A stretch of 58,511 nt of DNA from an uncultured Bacteroidota bacterium (GCA_913062555.1 CAJXVU010000022.1:1-58511), one strand, 5' to 3'. Positions 34,328 to 44,604 are shown, numbered from the stretch's first letter. A program made the numbers and translations. Notes: generated by a model from the letters alone, not told the origin.

Positions 34328-35563
34328 ATGGATTACTATGCAATTGCTACGGTATTAATAGTGCTTTCTGCACTTTTCGGATATATTAATGTGCGTTTTT
34401 TAAAGCTGCCAATAACCATTGGATTAATGGTGCTCACTATTATTTTTACACTAATCTTAATTATAATTGGACAGTTTGACGACACCCTATTATTGCAAGA
34501 AAGAGCATTTATAGAAGGGATAGATTTTAAAGCAGTATTGTTTGATGTTATGCTTTCTTTTCTATTGTTTGCTGGTGCTATGCATACAAATTTCGAACAA
34601 TTAAAAATTCAACGTTGGCCCGTTTTAATATTTGCAACATTAGGTGTTTTGGTCTCTACTTTTTTGGTAGGTATTATAATGTATTTCGTACTTCAATTAG
34701 TAGGTCTGGAAGTTGCATTCATTTATTGTTTGCTTTTTGGAGCTTTAATTTCACCAACTGACCCAATTGCAGTGTTGGGGATATTAAAACAGGCAGGGGC
34801 CCCTAAAAAACTAGAAACTAAAATTGTTGGAGAATCCTTGTTTAATGATGGTGTTGGCGTGGTTGTGTTTTTAACACTTTTAAAAATAGCAGAGGGAGGT
34901 AATCATGTTACTATTGGACATATTGCTGAAATGTTTGCAGTAGAAGTGCTTGGAGGGGTTGCTCTTGGTCTATTTTTGGGTTGGATAACCTATAAACTGA
35001 TGAAATCTATTGACGATTATGATGTAGAGGTTATTATAACAATTGCTGTGGTTATGGGCGGGACACTTCTTGCACAAAAATTTCACATATCGGCACCATT
35101 AGCAATGGTTGCTTGTGGTTTAATGGTTGGTAATGATACCGTTAGAAATGCGGCAATGTCGGAAACTACAGAAACTTATGTCGATAAATTCTGGGAGCTT
35201 ATTGATGTGTTATTAAACACCATATTGTTTGTGTTGATAGGAATGGAAATGCTAATATTAACTTTTCAAGTAAATTATATAATCGCAGGAATTTTAGCTG
35301 TACCTATTGTGCTTTTATGTAGATACTTATCATTGTGGTTTCCTATTAAATTCTTTGCAAAAAAATTGGATTTTGTACCCAACACAAACTTAATTATGAC
35401 CTGGGGAGGACTTCGAGGAGGTATTTCAATTGCATTGGCACTAAGTTTAACTCAAGAAATGCACAGAGAACTATTTTTGGTAATTACTTATATTATTGTT
35501 GTGTTTTCAATTATAGGACAAGGACTAACCGTTGGGCCTCTAATAAAACGATTTGCTAAATAA
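34328..35563 (+). CDS. Na+/H+ antiporter, CPA1 family
   Basis: A 411-residue cation:proton antiporter with about 12 membrane spans. The CPA1/NhaP features are intact: LFGALISPTDPIAVLGILKQ, the ion-binding ND in GESLFNDGVGVVVF, and the Arg-containing WGGLRGGISIALALSL. It most likely exports Na+ in exchange for protons across the inner membrane, useful for a marine or salt-exposed bacterium. It starts 4 bp behind the DinB gene and ends 6 bp before the stop of the convergent DUF3298 gene, without room for a separate terminator. Confidence 0.94.
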   Translation: MDYYAIATVLIVLSALFGYINVRFLKLPITIGLMVLTIIFTLILIIIGQFDDTLLLQERAFIEGIDFKAVLFDVMLSFLLFAGAMHTNFEQLKIQRWPVLIFATLGVLVSTFLVGIIMYFVLQLVGLEVAFIYCLLFGALISPTDPIAVLGILKQAGAPKKLETKIVGESLFNDGVGVVVFLTLLKIAEGGNHVTIGHIAEMFAVEVLGGVALGLFLGWITYKLMKSIDDYDVEVIITIAVVMGGTLLAQKFHISAPLAMVACGLMVGNDTVRNAAMSETTETYVDKFWELIDVLLNTILFVLIGMEMLILTFQVNYIIAGILAVPIVLLCRYLSLWFPIKFFAKKLDFVPNTNLIMTWGGLRGGISIALALSLTQEMHRELFLVITYIIVVFSIIGQGLTVGPLIKRFAK

Positions 35564-35569
35564 AGTATT

Positions 35570-36286
35570 TTAATTTACATTCAAAAGAGCAGCTGATTCA
35601 TTATAAGGAATCGTAAATTCTGTAATGCCCATTGCATACGCAGCAATTTCATATACATTATAAAACAAGTTAACACCGTCATTGTTAAACCCAATATTTT
35701 CTGGTAATTGAAAACCTTCACCAAAAAAATAGTCTTCAAAGTTTATTCCATCTGAAGTTTGAATGGCTGCGTTAAAATGTTGTTGTGAAAGATTTGTAAA
35801 TGCCAATTTGTTAGCAATCAAATCATCAATTTTTAATAATTCCCCAGTACTTGGATTAAAATTTAAAAAAGTCACGTTCATGTTACCATGTGCCCCGCCA
35901 GTGTTAAGGTAACTGGTTAAGGCTATTGAAATTATTTCTGAAGACTGGTACGTTACTTCACCATCAAAAGTTGCTTCCCAAACTAATGCATTTTCTTCAA
36001 AATCATTTTTAAAAGTTTTATATTCTGTGTCAAACTTTTCTAGTGCATCTGCTAATATTAAGTTGGTTTGGTCATCGCTAAAGTTGAGTGTATTTGAAAT
36101 ATGATTTTCTATTGTTACATTAATTAAATCGCCAATAGCGGATTCACCGTCTACTCTAGGAGCATTTATTTCTATAATTGAATTTTCACTATACTCTAAA
36201 TTAAATTCTGTAAAAGATAGAGACACCTCTTCATTACAGGAGTAAACAATGATTAGAATCAAAAAGGATAAAAGAATTTTCTTCAA
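35570..36286 (-). CDS. DUF4163/DUF3298 lipoprotein (RsiV-like)
   Basis: A 238-residue lipoprotein with signal MKKILLSFLILIIVYSC (Cys17). A DUF4163-like region (about 40-130) is followed by a DUF3298 domain with the signature LNTGGAHGNMNVTFLNFNPS and a C-terminal GVNLFYNVYEIAAYAMGITE. In Bacillus the same domains form RsiV, an anti-sigma factor that binds lysozyme; in Bacteroidota free lipoproteins of this type are common and their ligand is unknown. It is convergent with the antiporter gene and divergent from the metB-like gene. Confidence 0.88.
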   Translation of the reverse strand: MKKILLSFLILIIVYSCNEEVSLSFTEFNLEYSENSIIEINAPRVDGESAIGDLINVTIENHISNTLNFSDDQTNLILADALEKFDTEYKTFKNDFEENALVWEATFDGEVTYQSSEIISIALTSYLNTGGAHGNMNVTFLNFNPSTGELLKIDDLIANKLAFTNLSQQHFNAAIQTSDGINFEDYFFGEGFQLPENIGFNNDGVNLFYNVYEIAAYAMGITEFTIPYNESAALLNVN

Positions 36287-36310
36287 AGTGAATTGTGTTA
36301 ATGATTAAGG

Positions 36311-36336
36311 TTGTTTAAAGATATTGTATACTTTTG
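36311..36336 (+). promoter_or_regulatory. Probable promoter of the cystathionine gamma-synthase-type gene
   Basis: TTG at 36311-36313 and TACTTTTG at 36329-36336 (TAnnTTTG). The spacing is 15 nt, a little short. The -7 box lies 47 bases before the start. Confidence 0.45.
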
Positions 36337-36382
36337 AATACAACGAATTATAAACGAAATTTGTTGCAAACAATATACATCT

Positions 36383-37522
36383 ATGAAATTCAATACTAAA
36401 ACGATTCACGGAGGACAAGAACATGATCCTGCATACGGTGCTGTAATGCCGCCTATTTATCAAACAACTACTTATGCACAAACAACCCCAGGAGGACATA
36501 AAGGTTTTGAATATTCTAGAACTCATAACCCTACTAGAAAAGCTTTGGAAAATGCCTTTGCGAGTATAGAAAACGGAAATTATGGTTTGGCATTTGGTTC
36601 AGGTTTAGCGGCTATTGATGCCGTAATTAAACTTTTGGAACCAGGAGATGAAGTGATTTCTACTAGCGATTTATATGGTGGGACTTACCGTTTATTTACT
36701 AGCATTTATGAAAAGTTTGGCATTAAATTTCATTTTATTGGCATGGATAAAGCTGCAAATATTGAATCATATGTTAATGCCAAGACTAAATTAATATGGG
36801 TAGAAACCCCAACAAACCCAATGTTGAATATTATTGATATTAAGGCGGTGTCTAATGTTTCTAAAAAACACAATCTTTTACTTGCAGTTGATAATACCTT
36901 TGCAACTCCTTATTTACAGCAGCCGTTAGGTCTAGGGGCAGATATTGTTATGCATTCCGCAACAAAGTATCTTGGCGGGCATAGTGATGTTGTTATGGGA
37001 GCGTTAATGGTTAATGATAAAGATCTGGCAGCGCAGCTTTATTTTATACAGAATGCAAGTGGTGCTATATGTGGGCCTCAAGATAGTTTTTTAGTACTTA
37101 GAGGGATTAAAACACTTCATATTAGAATGCAAAGACATTGTGAAAATGGCAGGGCTGTTGCAGAGTTTTTAGCCTCACACCCAAAAATTGAAAAGGTATT
37201 TTGGCCAGGCTTTGAAACACATCCTAATCATGCTATTGCAAGAGATCAAATGAATGACTTTGGTGGGATGTTGTCATTTACAACCAAAGGGAATAATTAT
37301 GAGGAATCGATTAAAATAGTAGAAAAGCTGAAAATCTTTACGCTAGCCGAGTCTTTGGGAGGTGTAGAGTCGCTTTCTGGTCATCCGGCGAGTATGACAC
37401 ATGCTAGTATACCAAAAGAGGAACGCGAAAAAACTGGAGTTGTTGATTCCCTAATACGATTAAGTGTGGGTATTGAAGATGAAGAAGACCTTATTAATGA
37501 TTTAAAACAAGCCTTATCGTAA
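36383..37522 (+). CDS. Cystathionine gamma-synthase/lyase type PLP enzyme
   Basis: A 379-residue Cys/Met metabolism PLP enzyme. The substrate-binding opening is FNTKTIHGGQEHDPAYGAVM, then PPIYQTTTYAQ, and the PLP lysine is in HSATKYLGGHSDVVMGAL. The C-terminal SLGGVESLSGHPASMTHASI is also conserved. The sequence fits the cystathionine gamma-synthase (metB) side of the family, but a lyase (metC/mccB) role cannot be separated by eye. It has its own promoter, with no clear SAM riboswitch upstream, and is followed by gdhA. Confidence 0.92.
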   Translation: MKFNTKTIHGGQEHDPAYGAVMPPIYQTTTYAQTTPGGHKGFEYSRTHNPTRKALENAFASIENGNYGLAFGSGLAAIDAVIKLLEPGDEVISTSDLYGGTYRLFTSIYEKFGIKFHFIGMDKAANIESYVNAKTKLIWVETPTNPMLNIIDIKAVSNVSKKHNLLLAVDNTFATPYLQQPLGLGADIVMHSATKYLGGHSDVVMGALMVNDKDLAAQLYFIQNASGAICGPQDSFLVLRGIKTLHIRMQRHCENGRAVAEFLASHPKIEKVFWPGFETHPNHAIARDQMNDFGGMLSFTTKGNNYEESIKIVEKLKIFTLAESLGGVESLSGHPASMTHASIPKEEREKTGVVDSLIRLSVGIEDEEDLINDLKQALS

Positions 37523-37582
37523 ATCAAAAATCTTCTATTTTAAGTGTCGAAAAAATATTGCGAAATTTTAAAAAAAAGGGGG

Positions 37583-37608
37583 TTGTTTTTAAAGATAACG
37601 TATATTTG
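37583..37608 (+). promoter_or_regulatory. Probable gdhA promoter
   Basis: TATATTTG (37601-37608) is a perfect TAnnTTTG box about 46 bases before the gdhA start. TTG at 37583-37585 is the best -33 candidate (15-nt spacing). Confidence 0.5.
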
Positions 37609-37653
37609 TGGACACAAAATTCAGTAAAATATAATTACTACAAAATTTTATAG

Positions 37654-38997
37654 ATGAAAAATAAAATAGATGGTTTTTTAGATCTTGTAAAAGAAAGAAA
37701 CGGGAATGAACCAGAATTCTTGCAAGCCGTTGAGGAAGTTGCAGAAACGGTGATTCCTTATATCGTTAAGAACAACATTTATCACGGTAAAAACATTTTA
37801 TTAAGAATGGTAGAGCCGGAACGTGCATTGACTTTCAGAGTTTGTTGGGTAGACGATAGCGGTGAAGTTCAGGTTAACAGAGGGTATAGAATTCAAATGA
37901 ATTCGGCGATTGGCCCTTATAAAGGAGGCTTACGTTTTCACCCAACTGTGAACATGAGTATTTTAAAGTTTTTAGCATTTGAACAAGTGTTTAAAAATAG
38001 TTTGACAACCCTTCCAATGGGTGGTGGAAAAGGAGGAAGTGATTTTGATCCTAAAGGAAAAAGTGATAATGAAATTATGCGTTTTTGTCATTCTTTCATG
38101 AGTGAATTATTCCGTCATATTGGCGCAAATACTGATGTTCCTGCTGGTGATATTGGTGTTGGTGGGAGAGAAATTGGGTTTTTATTTGGAATGTACAAGA
38201 AATTGCGCAATGAGTTCACAGGTGTTTTAACGGGAAAAGGAATGACTTGGGGAGGTTCTTTAATTAGACCAGAAGCCACAGGATATGGAAATGTGTATTT
38301 TGCTCAAAACATGCTTGAAACAAAAGGTGATTCTTTTAATGGAAAATCGGTAGTAATTTCTGGTTCTGGGAATGTTGCTCAATATGCAGCCGAAAAGGTA
38401 ATCCAATTGGGAGGTAAAGTACTTACTTTATCTGATTCATCTGGATATATACATGATGCAGATGGTATTGATAGTGAAAAGCTAAGTTTTATTATGAATT
38501 TAAAAAACGTAAAACGAGGTAGAATTAGCGAATATTTAGAAGTATATCCTAATGCAACTTTTGTAAAAGGAAGTACGCCATGGAGTGTTAGCTGTGATAT
38601 TGCATTACCGTGTGCAACTCAAAATGAGTTGGATGGAGACGATGCTGCTGTGTTGGTGAAAAACGGTTGTATTGCAGTTAGTGAAGGTGCTAATATGCCG
38701 TCTACCAAAGATGCTGTTGAAGTGTTCCATAAAGCAAAAATATTATTTGCTCCTGGGAAAGCATCAAATGCTGGTGGAGTTGCGACTTCAGGATTAGAAA
38801 TGACTCAAAATTCTTTACGTTTCAATTGGACGAGAGAAGAAGTTGATGAAAAGCTAAAAGATATTATGTCTAATATTCATGATGCCTGTATTGAATATGG
38901 TAAAGATGAAGATGGTTATATAGACTATGTTAAAGGTGCAAATATTGCAGGATTTGTTAAAGTAGCAGATGCTATGTTAGCTCAGGGTGTAGTATAA
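37654..38997 (+). CDS. gdhA: NADP-specific glutamate dehydrogenase
   Basis: A 447-residue hexameric-type glutamate dehydrogenase (2-oxoglutarate + NH4+ + NADPH to glutamate). Family motifs in order: PYKGGLRFHPTVNMSILKFL, the catalytic Lys in LPMGGGKGGSDFDPKGK, DVPAGDIGVGGREIG and the nucleotide-binding VVISGSGNVAQYAAEKV. The length fits the small GdhA class that is usually NADP-linked and biosynthetic. It is a single-gene unit with a clear -7 box upstream and a hairpin terminator downstream. Confidence 0.96.
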   Translation: MKNKIDGFLDLVKERNGNEPEFLQAVEEVAETVIPYIVKNNIYHGKNILLRMVEPERALTFRVCWVDDSGEVQVNRGYRIQMNSAIGPYKGGLRFHPTVNMSILKFLAFEQVFKNSLTTLPMGGGKGGSDFDPKGKSDNEIMRFCHSFMSELFRHIGANTDVPAGDIGVGGREIGFLFGMYKKLRNEFTGVLTGKGMTWGGSLIRPEATGYGNVYFAQNMLETKGDSFNGKSVVISGSGNVAQYAAEKVIQLGGKVLTLSDSSGYIHDADGIDSEKLSFIMNLKNVKRGRISEYLEVYPNATFVKGSTPWSVSCDIALPCATQNELDGDDAAVLVKNGCIAVSEGANMPSTKDAVEVFHKAKILFAPGKASNAGGVATSGLEMTQNSLRFNWTREEVDEKLKDIMSNIHDACIEYGKDEDGYIDYVKGANIAGFVKVADAMLAQGVV

Positions 38998-39018
38998 CAC
39001 TTATTTATATTGACGATT

Positions 39019-39052
39019 AAAAGCTTTCAGAATTTATTTTGGAAGCTTTTTT
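39019..39052 (+). terminator. Terminator after gdhA
   Basis: AAAAGCTTTC (39019-39028) pairs with GGAAGCTTTT (39041-39050, one G-T pair) across a 12-nt loop, then runs into T residues. Confidence 0.75.
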
Positions 39053-39098
39053 ATTTTATAAAACATATGATATCAAAGCAATTGTCGTTAGATATAAA

Positions 39099-39106
39099 TA
39101 TATTTG
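39099..39106 (+). promoter_or_regulatory. -7 box (TATATTTG) for porZ
   Basis: A perfect TAnnTTTG box 18 bases before the ATG at 39125. It overlaps the alternative upstream start (39104), which supports 39125 as the true start of translation. A TTG at 39082-39084 is the only -33 candidate and is rather close. Confidence 0.5.
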
Positions 39107-39124
39107 AATCTTGAATCTTATTTG

Positions 39125-41476
39125 ATGAAAAAGAAAAGGCTTTTATTAGTTATTGTGTTTTTATGTACGGTTAGTATAAAAGCACAAGACTTTACGGCGT
39201 TATGGGAAGGGCATTTTTCATATTTAAAGATTAAAGATGTTGTACAAGGGACTGATAAAATTTATGCAGCCTCAGAAAACGCCATATTTAGTTACGATTT
39301 AGAAACATTTCAAATCGAAAATATTACTACTGTTAACGGACTCTCAGGGGAGTTTATTTCTACATTATATTATAGCGAAAATTCTAATCAGCTAATTATT
39401 GGTTACGTTAATGGCTTGATTGAAATTATCCAGGAATCAACAGATGAGGTGATTACTATTATCGATATTGTCGAAAAGCAAACCATTCCTCCTAATAATA
39501 AAAGAATTAATCATTTTAATGTGCATAACGATAAGGTGTATATTGCGACTGATTTTGGAATATCGGTGTATGACTTGGCGAGATTGGAGTTTGAAGACAC
39601 TTATTTTATTGGTAACGGAGGTAGTCAAATTCAAGTTGGTCAAACGGCTATTTTTGAAGATTATATCTATGCGGCATGTGCAGATAATAGCGGAATTAGA
39701 AGGGCTTTATTAAGTAGCCCTAATTTGATAGATTATCAAGAATGGACTCAAATTGTATCTGGAAATTTTTCAAGAATTGTAACAGCAGTTGATAAATTAT
39801 ATGCCACTTCCACTAACAACCGGATATATGAAGTAGTCAATGCGAGTCTTAATCAATTGTTTACTTATACTGAGACCACTTTAGATTTAAAGAGTTTTAA
39901 TAATTATTTAATCGTGACAACGAAAGAAGAGGTGTTTGTGTACGATAGCGACTTTAATTTATTGGCAAGTCCAAATGTTATTCCAGAGTTTGACACAGAA
40001 TTTACAGCTGCTATAGCGACAATGGAAGGAATCTTTATTGGAACTGAAACTTTTGGAGTTTTAAAAACTACTATCAATGAGCCTGATGAATTTCTTGAAA
40101 TTCATCCCGAAGGGCCATTAAAAAACAACACCTTTTCTGTCCAATCAGGATTTGGAAGTGTTTGGGCTACTTATGGTGACTATGATGTATATTATAATCC
40201 AACCCCAATTAAAAGGCGTGGTATTAGTCGTTTTTATGACGAAGGATGGACAAACATTCCTTACGATAGCTTGCTAGGAGCTACAAGTTTAAATACTATT
40301 TCTATTAACCCATTTAATCCGGACCAAGTTTTTATTAGTTCTTTTCATAGCGGATTATTAGAGATGAATAATAATGTCCCAATAAAAAGACATGATAACA
40401 CAAATAGCGGACTTGAATCACTTATTTTATCTGGATCTCCAGGTTATGTTAGTATTCGTGTTTCTGGAACAGCCTTTGATACTAGTGGCTTATTGTGGTC
40501 AATAACATCATTGGTTGAAAAACCATTAAAATCATTTGATTTAAACTCTAACCAATGGCGAAGTTATGATTTTACAGATTTAATCCTAGATCCCATCAGT
40601 GATAATCTTGGATTCGAAGAATTAATCCTTCACCCTTCAGGGACAAAATTTATTGCGTCATTTTCACTAGGAGTCATTGGGTTTGATGAAAATGGCGGCA
40701 ATCAATTGTTGAAAAACATAAATGTAGAGGAAGGCAATTTACCGACAAACATTGTAAGGTCTTTGGCTTTAGATAAACGAAATCAATTATGGATTGGTAC
40801 AGATAAAGGATTAAGAATATTATATAATACTTCAAATTTTTTTACCGATGAAAATGTAACTACCTCTGCTATTATTATTATGGAGGATGGGATTCCAAAA
40901 GAACTTTTGGCAGAACAGTTTATTTCTGATATTAAAGTAGATGGTTCTAATAATAAATGGGTAGGAACTATTGGAGCTGGATTGTTTTATTTTTCATCTG
41001 ATGGGCAACAAACAATTTTTCATTTCACAAAAGACAACTCTCCATTACCATCAAATAATATTAATGATATTTCAGTCGATAATGAGAGAGGTGTTGTTTA
41101 TATAGCGACTGATCGAGGTTTGCTTTCTTTTAAATCAGGAGGGTCGGCACCTTTAGATGGTTTGACCAATGCTTTTATCTATCCAAATCCTGTACGTCCA
41201 ACTTTTAATACCGCTTCAGATAAAATTAAAATAAAAGATATTAGTGATAATGTTAATATTAAAATAACAGATATCGCAGGTAATTTAGTTGCCGAAGCAC
41301 AGTCTAGAACCAACTTAAGGTATAAAGGCTATAATTTGGAAATTGATGGTGGAACGGCATATTGGAATGGAAAAAATTTAGCAAATAACATGGTAGCGTC
41401 TGGAGTGTATTTAATAATGCTTTCTGATTTAGATACTTTTGAAACTAAAGTATTAAAACTAATGATTGTTAGATAA
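39125..41476 (+). CDS. porZ: Type IX secretion protein PorZ
   Basis: A 783-residue secreted protein with signal peptide (MKKKRLLLVIVFLCTVSIKA). Two beta-propeller regions with two-component-regulator-propeller repeats follow (LWIGTDKGLRILYN, KWVGTIGAGLFYF, VVYIATDRGLLSFK). The C-terminal domain (FIYPNPVRPTFN ... NVNIKITDIAGNLVAEAQ) is of the sorting-domain type. PorZ is a T9SS component that delivers anionic LPS for cargo anchoring. The order porZ-recO is typical in flavobacteria, and its stop overlaps the recO start by 1 base (TAATG). The identification relies on architecture, length and context. Confidence 0.85.
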   Translation: MKKKRLLLVIVFLCTVSIKAQDFTALWEGHFSYLKIKDVVQGTDKIYAASENAIFSYDLETFQIENITTVNGLSGEFISTLYYSENSNQLIIGYVNGLIEIIQESTDEVITIIDIVEKQTIPPNNKRINHFNVHNDKVYIATDFGISVYDLARLEFEDTYFIGNGGSQIQVGQTAIFEDYIYAACADNSGIRRALLSSPNLIDYQEWTQIVSGNFSRIVTAVDKLYATSTNNRIYEVVNASLNQLFTYTETTLDLKSFNNYLIVTTKEEVFVYDSDFNLLASPNVIPEFDTEFTAAIATMEGIFIGTETFGVLKTTINEPDEFLEIHPEGPLKNNTFSVQSGFGSVWATYGDYDVYYNPTPIKRRGISRFYDEGWTNIPYDSLLGATSLNTISINPFNPDQVFISSFHSGLLEMNNNVPIKRHDNTNSGLESLILSGSPGYVSIRVSGTAFDTSGLLWSITSLVEKPLKSFDLNSNQWRSYDFTDLILDPISDNLGFEELILHPSGTKFIASFSLGVIGFDENGGNQLLKNINVEEGNLPTNIVRSLALDKRNQLWIGTDKGLRILYNTSNFFTDENVTTSAIIIMEDGIPKELLAEQFISDIKVDGSNNKWVGTIGAGLFYFSSDGQQTIFHFTKDNSPLPSNNINDISVDNERGVVYIATDRGLLSFKSGGSAPLDGLTNAFIYPNPVRPTFNTASDKIKIKDISDNVNIKITDIAGNLVAEAQSRTNLRYKGYNLEIDGGTAYWNGKNLANNMVASGVYLIMLSDLDTFETKVLKLMIVR

Positions 41477-42195
41477 TGCTTATTTCTACAAAAGCCATAG
41501 TGTTATCAAAATTGAGGTATAAAGACAATGACCTTATTATAAAATGTTATACAGAAAACTTTGGCATATGCAGTTATTTAGTTCGCAATGCTCTAAAGAC
41601 TAAAAAAGGTAAATTTAAACCTGCATATTTTCTGCCTTTATCCCTTTTGGACATTGAAGCAGATCATAAGGACAATCGCTCGCTACAGTATTTTAAGGAT
41701 ATTAAATTGTATTGCAATTATAAGAGTTTGCATACAAACATTATAAAAGGTGCTATCGTAATGTTTCTTTCGGAGTTGTTGTCATCAGTGTTGATTGAAG
41801 AAGAAGAAAATCAAGCATTATATAATTTTTTAGAAACAGCATTAGTATGGTTTGATGAAGGAGATGTCAATGCAAATTTTCACTTAATGTTTTTGGTTGA
41901 ACTTACTAAATACTTAGGGTTTTATCCTGAATTACCACAGCAAAATTCGAAATACTTTAATTTAGAAGACGGGAGGTTTCAAACGGTGCCTTCGAGTGTA
42001 TATTCTATTTCTGGAGATAATTTTAGCATTCTTAAACACCTATTAGGTATAAAATTTGATATAAGTAAATCATTAGAAATAAATTCAAATCAAAAACGAG
42101 AGTTTTTAAGTATGATTTTACTCTATTTTAAGCTACATTTGGACGGTTTTAAACAACCTAAATCTGTAACAATATTAAATCAAGTTTTTAACTAA
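41476..42195 (+). CDS. recO: DNA repair protein RecO
   Basis: A 239-residue RecO, which with RecF/RecR loads RecA on gapped DNA. The OB-fold N-terminus (STKAIVLSKLRYKDNDLIIK, CYTENFGICSYLVRNALKTK) is followed by the helical region (FLSELLSSVLIEEEENQALY). The four-Cys zinc site found in some RecO is not present, as is usual for flavobacterial RecO. The start codon overlaps the porZ stop by one base, so translation is coupled. The TonB receptor gene begins 3 bp after its stop. Confidence 0.93.
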   Translation: MLISTKAIVLSKLRYKDNDLIIKCYTENFGICSYLVRNALKTKKGKFKPAYFLPLSLLDIEADHKDNRSLQYFKDIKLYCNYKSLHTNIIKGAIVMFLSELLSSVLIEEEENQALYNFLETALVWFDEGDVNANFHLMFLVELTKYLGFYPELPQQNSKYFNLEDGRFQTVPSSVYSISGDNFSILKHLLGIKFDISKSLEINSNQKREFLSMILLYFKLHLDGFKQPKSVTILNQVFN

Positions 42196-42198
42196 AAT

Positions 42199-44604
42199 AT
42201 GAAGAACATTATTGTCTTTTTTTTATGTTTAGCATGTTTTATAATGCAGGCTCAGGAAATTACAGTTTTAGATGAGGACTCTAAAACTCCTATTCCAGGG
42301 GTGGCGGTTTTTAACAATTCTAAAACAAAGAGTGCGGTTTCAAACCTGGAAGGAAAATTGTTTTTAGATGTATTTTCTAAGAATGAAAGAGTAATTTTTC
42401 AACATATCTCCCATATAAGGTCCGTTTTTATAAAATCAGAAGTTCCAAGAGTGATTTATTTGAAGGCTAAATCTCAAGATTTAGGTGAAATTGTCATTTC
42501 AGCTTCTAAGTTTGAGCAAAATAAAAAAGAAGTTCCCCAAAAAATTATAAGTATTAAGGCCGAAGACATTGAACTTTCAAACCCACAAACAAGTGCAGAT
42601 GTATTGCAAAACAGCGGTCAAGTTTTTATTCAAAAAAGTCAACTGGGAGGAGGAAGCCCTTTGATAAGAGGGTTTTCGACAAATAGATTATTGCTTTCGG
42701 TTGATCACGTGAGAATGAATAATGCCATTTTTAGAGGTGGGAATGTTCAAAATGTAATCTCTATTGATCCGTTTGTAATTCAAAACACTGAAATAATTCT
42801 GGGCTCAGGTTCTATTATCTATGGTAGTGATGCTATTGGTGGTGTTATGAATTTTTATACCAAAAAACCAAAATTATCTCAATCGGATTCGCTCTTTTTT
42901 AAATTGAATTCAGTACTGCGGTATGCCACTGCCAGTAATGAGAAAACAGGACATGTAGATTTTAATTTAGGCTTTAAAAAATGGGCTTTTTTAACCAGTG
43001 TGAGCTATACTGATTTTGATGATTTGAAAATGGGCAAATATGGTTCATCGGATTATTTAAGAACAGAATATGTTATTACCGTTAATGGCATTGATGCTAT
43101 AGTTCAAAATAATGAACCAAGAATTCAGAAGTTTACAGGGTATAATCAAATTAACCTCTTGGAAAAAATACGTTATGAGGCCAATGAAAAATTAAGTTTT
43201 GAATTGGGATTGCATTATTCAGCAACCTCAGACTACCCCCGGTATGACAGGCTAATCCGCTACAGAGAAGAAGATTTGCGTTCGGCAGAATGGTATTATG
43301 GTCCCCAGAAATGGTTTTTGGGAAATCTTCAAATGACTAAACTTGGTAGTGGTTCAAATTTGTATGATAAGCTGAAAGTTACAACAGCATTTCAAAATTT
43401 TAAAGAAAGCAGGATAGATAGAAATTTGTATTCAGAAAATCGAAGAGAAAGAAAGGAACGTGTTAACGCTTTTTCTGCAAATATTGATTTTGAAAAAACA
43501 ATTTCCGAAACTTCGAAAATATTTTATGGGGCTGAATATATTTATAATACTGTAGGGTCTTATGGTAGAGAAATAAATATACTCAACAATGAATCTCAGG
43601 CCATTGCTTCGCGTTATCCAGACGGCTCAACATGGCAGTCCTGGGCGCCTTATGTGAGTTACAAATACAAACCCAATAAGAAGTTTACATTTCAATCGGG
43701 CATTCGCTATAATCATATTGCTATACGTGCAGATTTGATAGATAATAAGGTATTTTTTAATTTGCCTTTTAAGGATGCGAATATAAACACCGGTGCAATT
43801 ACAGGAACAGCAGGTCTTAATTGGGCGCCAAATAACATCATATTATGGAAACTGAATACCTCTACTGCATTTAGAGCACCTAATATCGATGATATTGGTA
43901 AAATATTTGATTCGGAACCAGGATCAGTTGTGGTGCCAAACTCTAATTTAGAACCAGAATATGCTTATAGTGGTGAGTTAGGCTTAGTTTTAAATTTCAA
44001 TAATGATATTATTTTTGATTTGGCAACCTATTATACGTATTTAGATAATGCATTAGTGCGACGGGATTTTAGTATAAATGGTGAGAGCCAAATGTTGTAT
44101 GATGGAGAAATGAGCGATATTCAGGCAATTCAAAATGCATCTAAAGCCTGGATCTATGGATTTGAAGCTGGAGTAAAAATTGTCTTTAACCAGCGTTTAA
44201 AACTGAGTTCTCAATATAGTATCGTTGGCGGAACAGAAGAAGATAAAAATGGAATAGAAGTCCCCGTTAGACATGTAGCGCCTAGTTTTGGAAACACACA
44301 CCTTATTTGGGAAAAGAATAAATTAAGATGGGATGCTTTTTTAAATTATAACAGTGAATTAAGCTTTAGTCAATTGGCGCCTTCAGAAATCGATAAAGAT
44401 TATATTTATGCCAAAGACAATAATGGGAATCCATATTCACCATCTTGGTATACCTTGAACTTAAGATCCCAATATCGAGTCAATTCGACAACCTCAATTG
44501 TTGCAACTGTTGAAAATATTACCAATCAACGATACAGATCATATTCTTCAGGAATTGCGGCACCAGGATTAAATTTTATTTTAGCATTTAAATATAGTTT
44601 ATAA
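42199..44604 (+). CDS. TonB-dependent receptor (heme/hemoglobin-receptor type)
   Basis: An 801-residue outer-membrane receptor. Order: signal peptide (to about MQAQ), a carboxypeptidase-regulatory-like domain (ITVLDEDSKTPIPGVAVFNN), a plug domain (SADVLQNSGQVFIQKSQLGG, then GSPLIRGFSTNRLLLSVDHV) and a 22-strand barrel ending in Leu (FILAFKYSL). The plug motif GGGSPLIRGF...RMNNAIFRGG...NVISIDP resembles the hemin/hemoglobin receptor branch (HmuR-like), but vitamin or metal ligands cannot be excluded. It is transcribed with recO; no Fur box was identified. Confidence 0.92.
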   Translation: MKNIIVFFLCLACFIMQAQEITVLDEDSKTPIPGVAVFNNSKTKSAVSNLEGKLFLDVFSKNERVIFQHISHIRSVFIKSEVPRVIYLKAKSQDLGEIVISASKFEQNKKEVPQKIISIKAEDIELSNPQTSADVLQNSGQVFIQKSQLGGGSPLIRGFSTNRLLLSVDHVRMNNAIFRGGNVQNVISIDPFVIQNTEIILGSGSIIYGSDAIGGVMNFYTKKPKLSQSDSLFFKLNSVLRYATASNEKTGHVDFNLGFKKWAFLTSVSYTDFDDLKMGKYGSSDYLRTEYVITVNGIDAIVQNNEPRIQKFTGYNQINLLEKIRYEANEKLSFELGLHYSATSDYPRYDRLIRYREEDLRSAEWYYGPQKWFLGNLQMTKLGSGSNLYDKLKVTTAFQNFKESRIDRNLYSENRRERKERVNAFSANIDFEKTISETSKIFYGAEYIYNTVGSYGREINILNNESQAIASRYPDGSTWQSWAPYVSYKYKPNKKFTFQSGIRYNHIAIRADLIDNKVFFNLPFKDANINTGAITGTAGLNWAPNNIILWKLNTSTAFRAPNIDDIGKIFDSEPGSVVVPNSNLEPEYAYSGELGLVLNFNNDIIFDLATYYTYLDNALVRRDFSINGESQMLYDGEMSDIQAIQNASKAWIYGFEAGVKIVFNQRLKLSSQYSIVGGTEEDKNGIEVPVRHVAPSFGNTHLIWEKNKLRWDAFLNYNSELSFSQLAPSEIDKDYIYAKDNNGNPYSPSWYTLNLRSQYRVNSTTSIVATVENITNQRYRSYSSGIAAPGLNFILAFKYSL

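Noticed and set aside
36287..36382. SAM riboswitch before the cystathionine gamma-synthase-type gene
   Set aside because: The spacer is under 100 bp, holds the promoter box, and shows no conserved riboswitch core.
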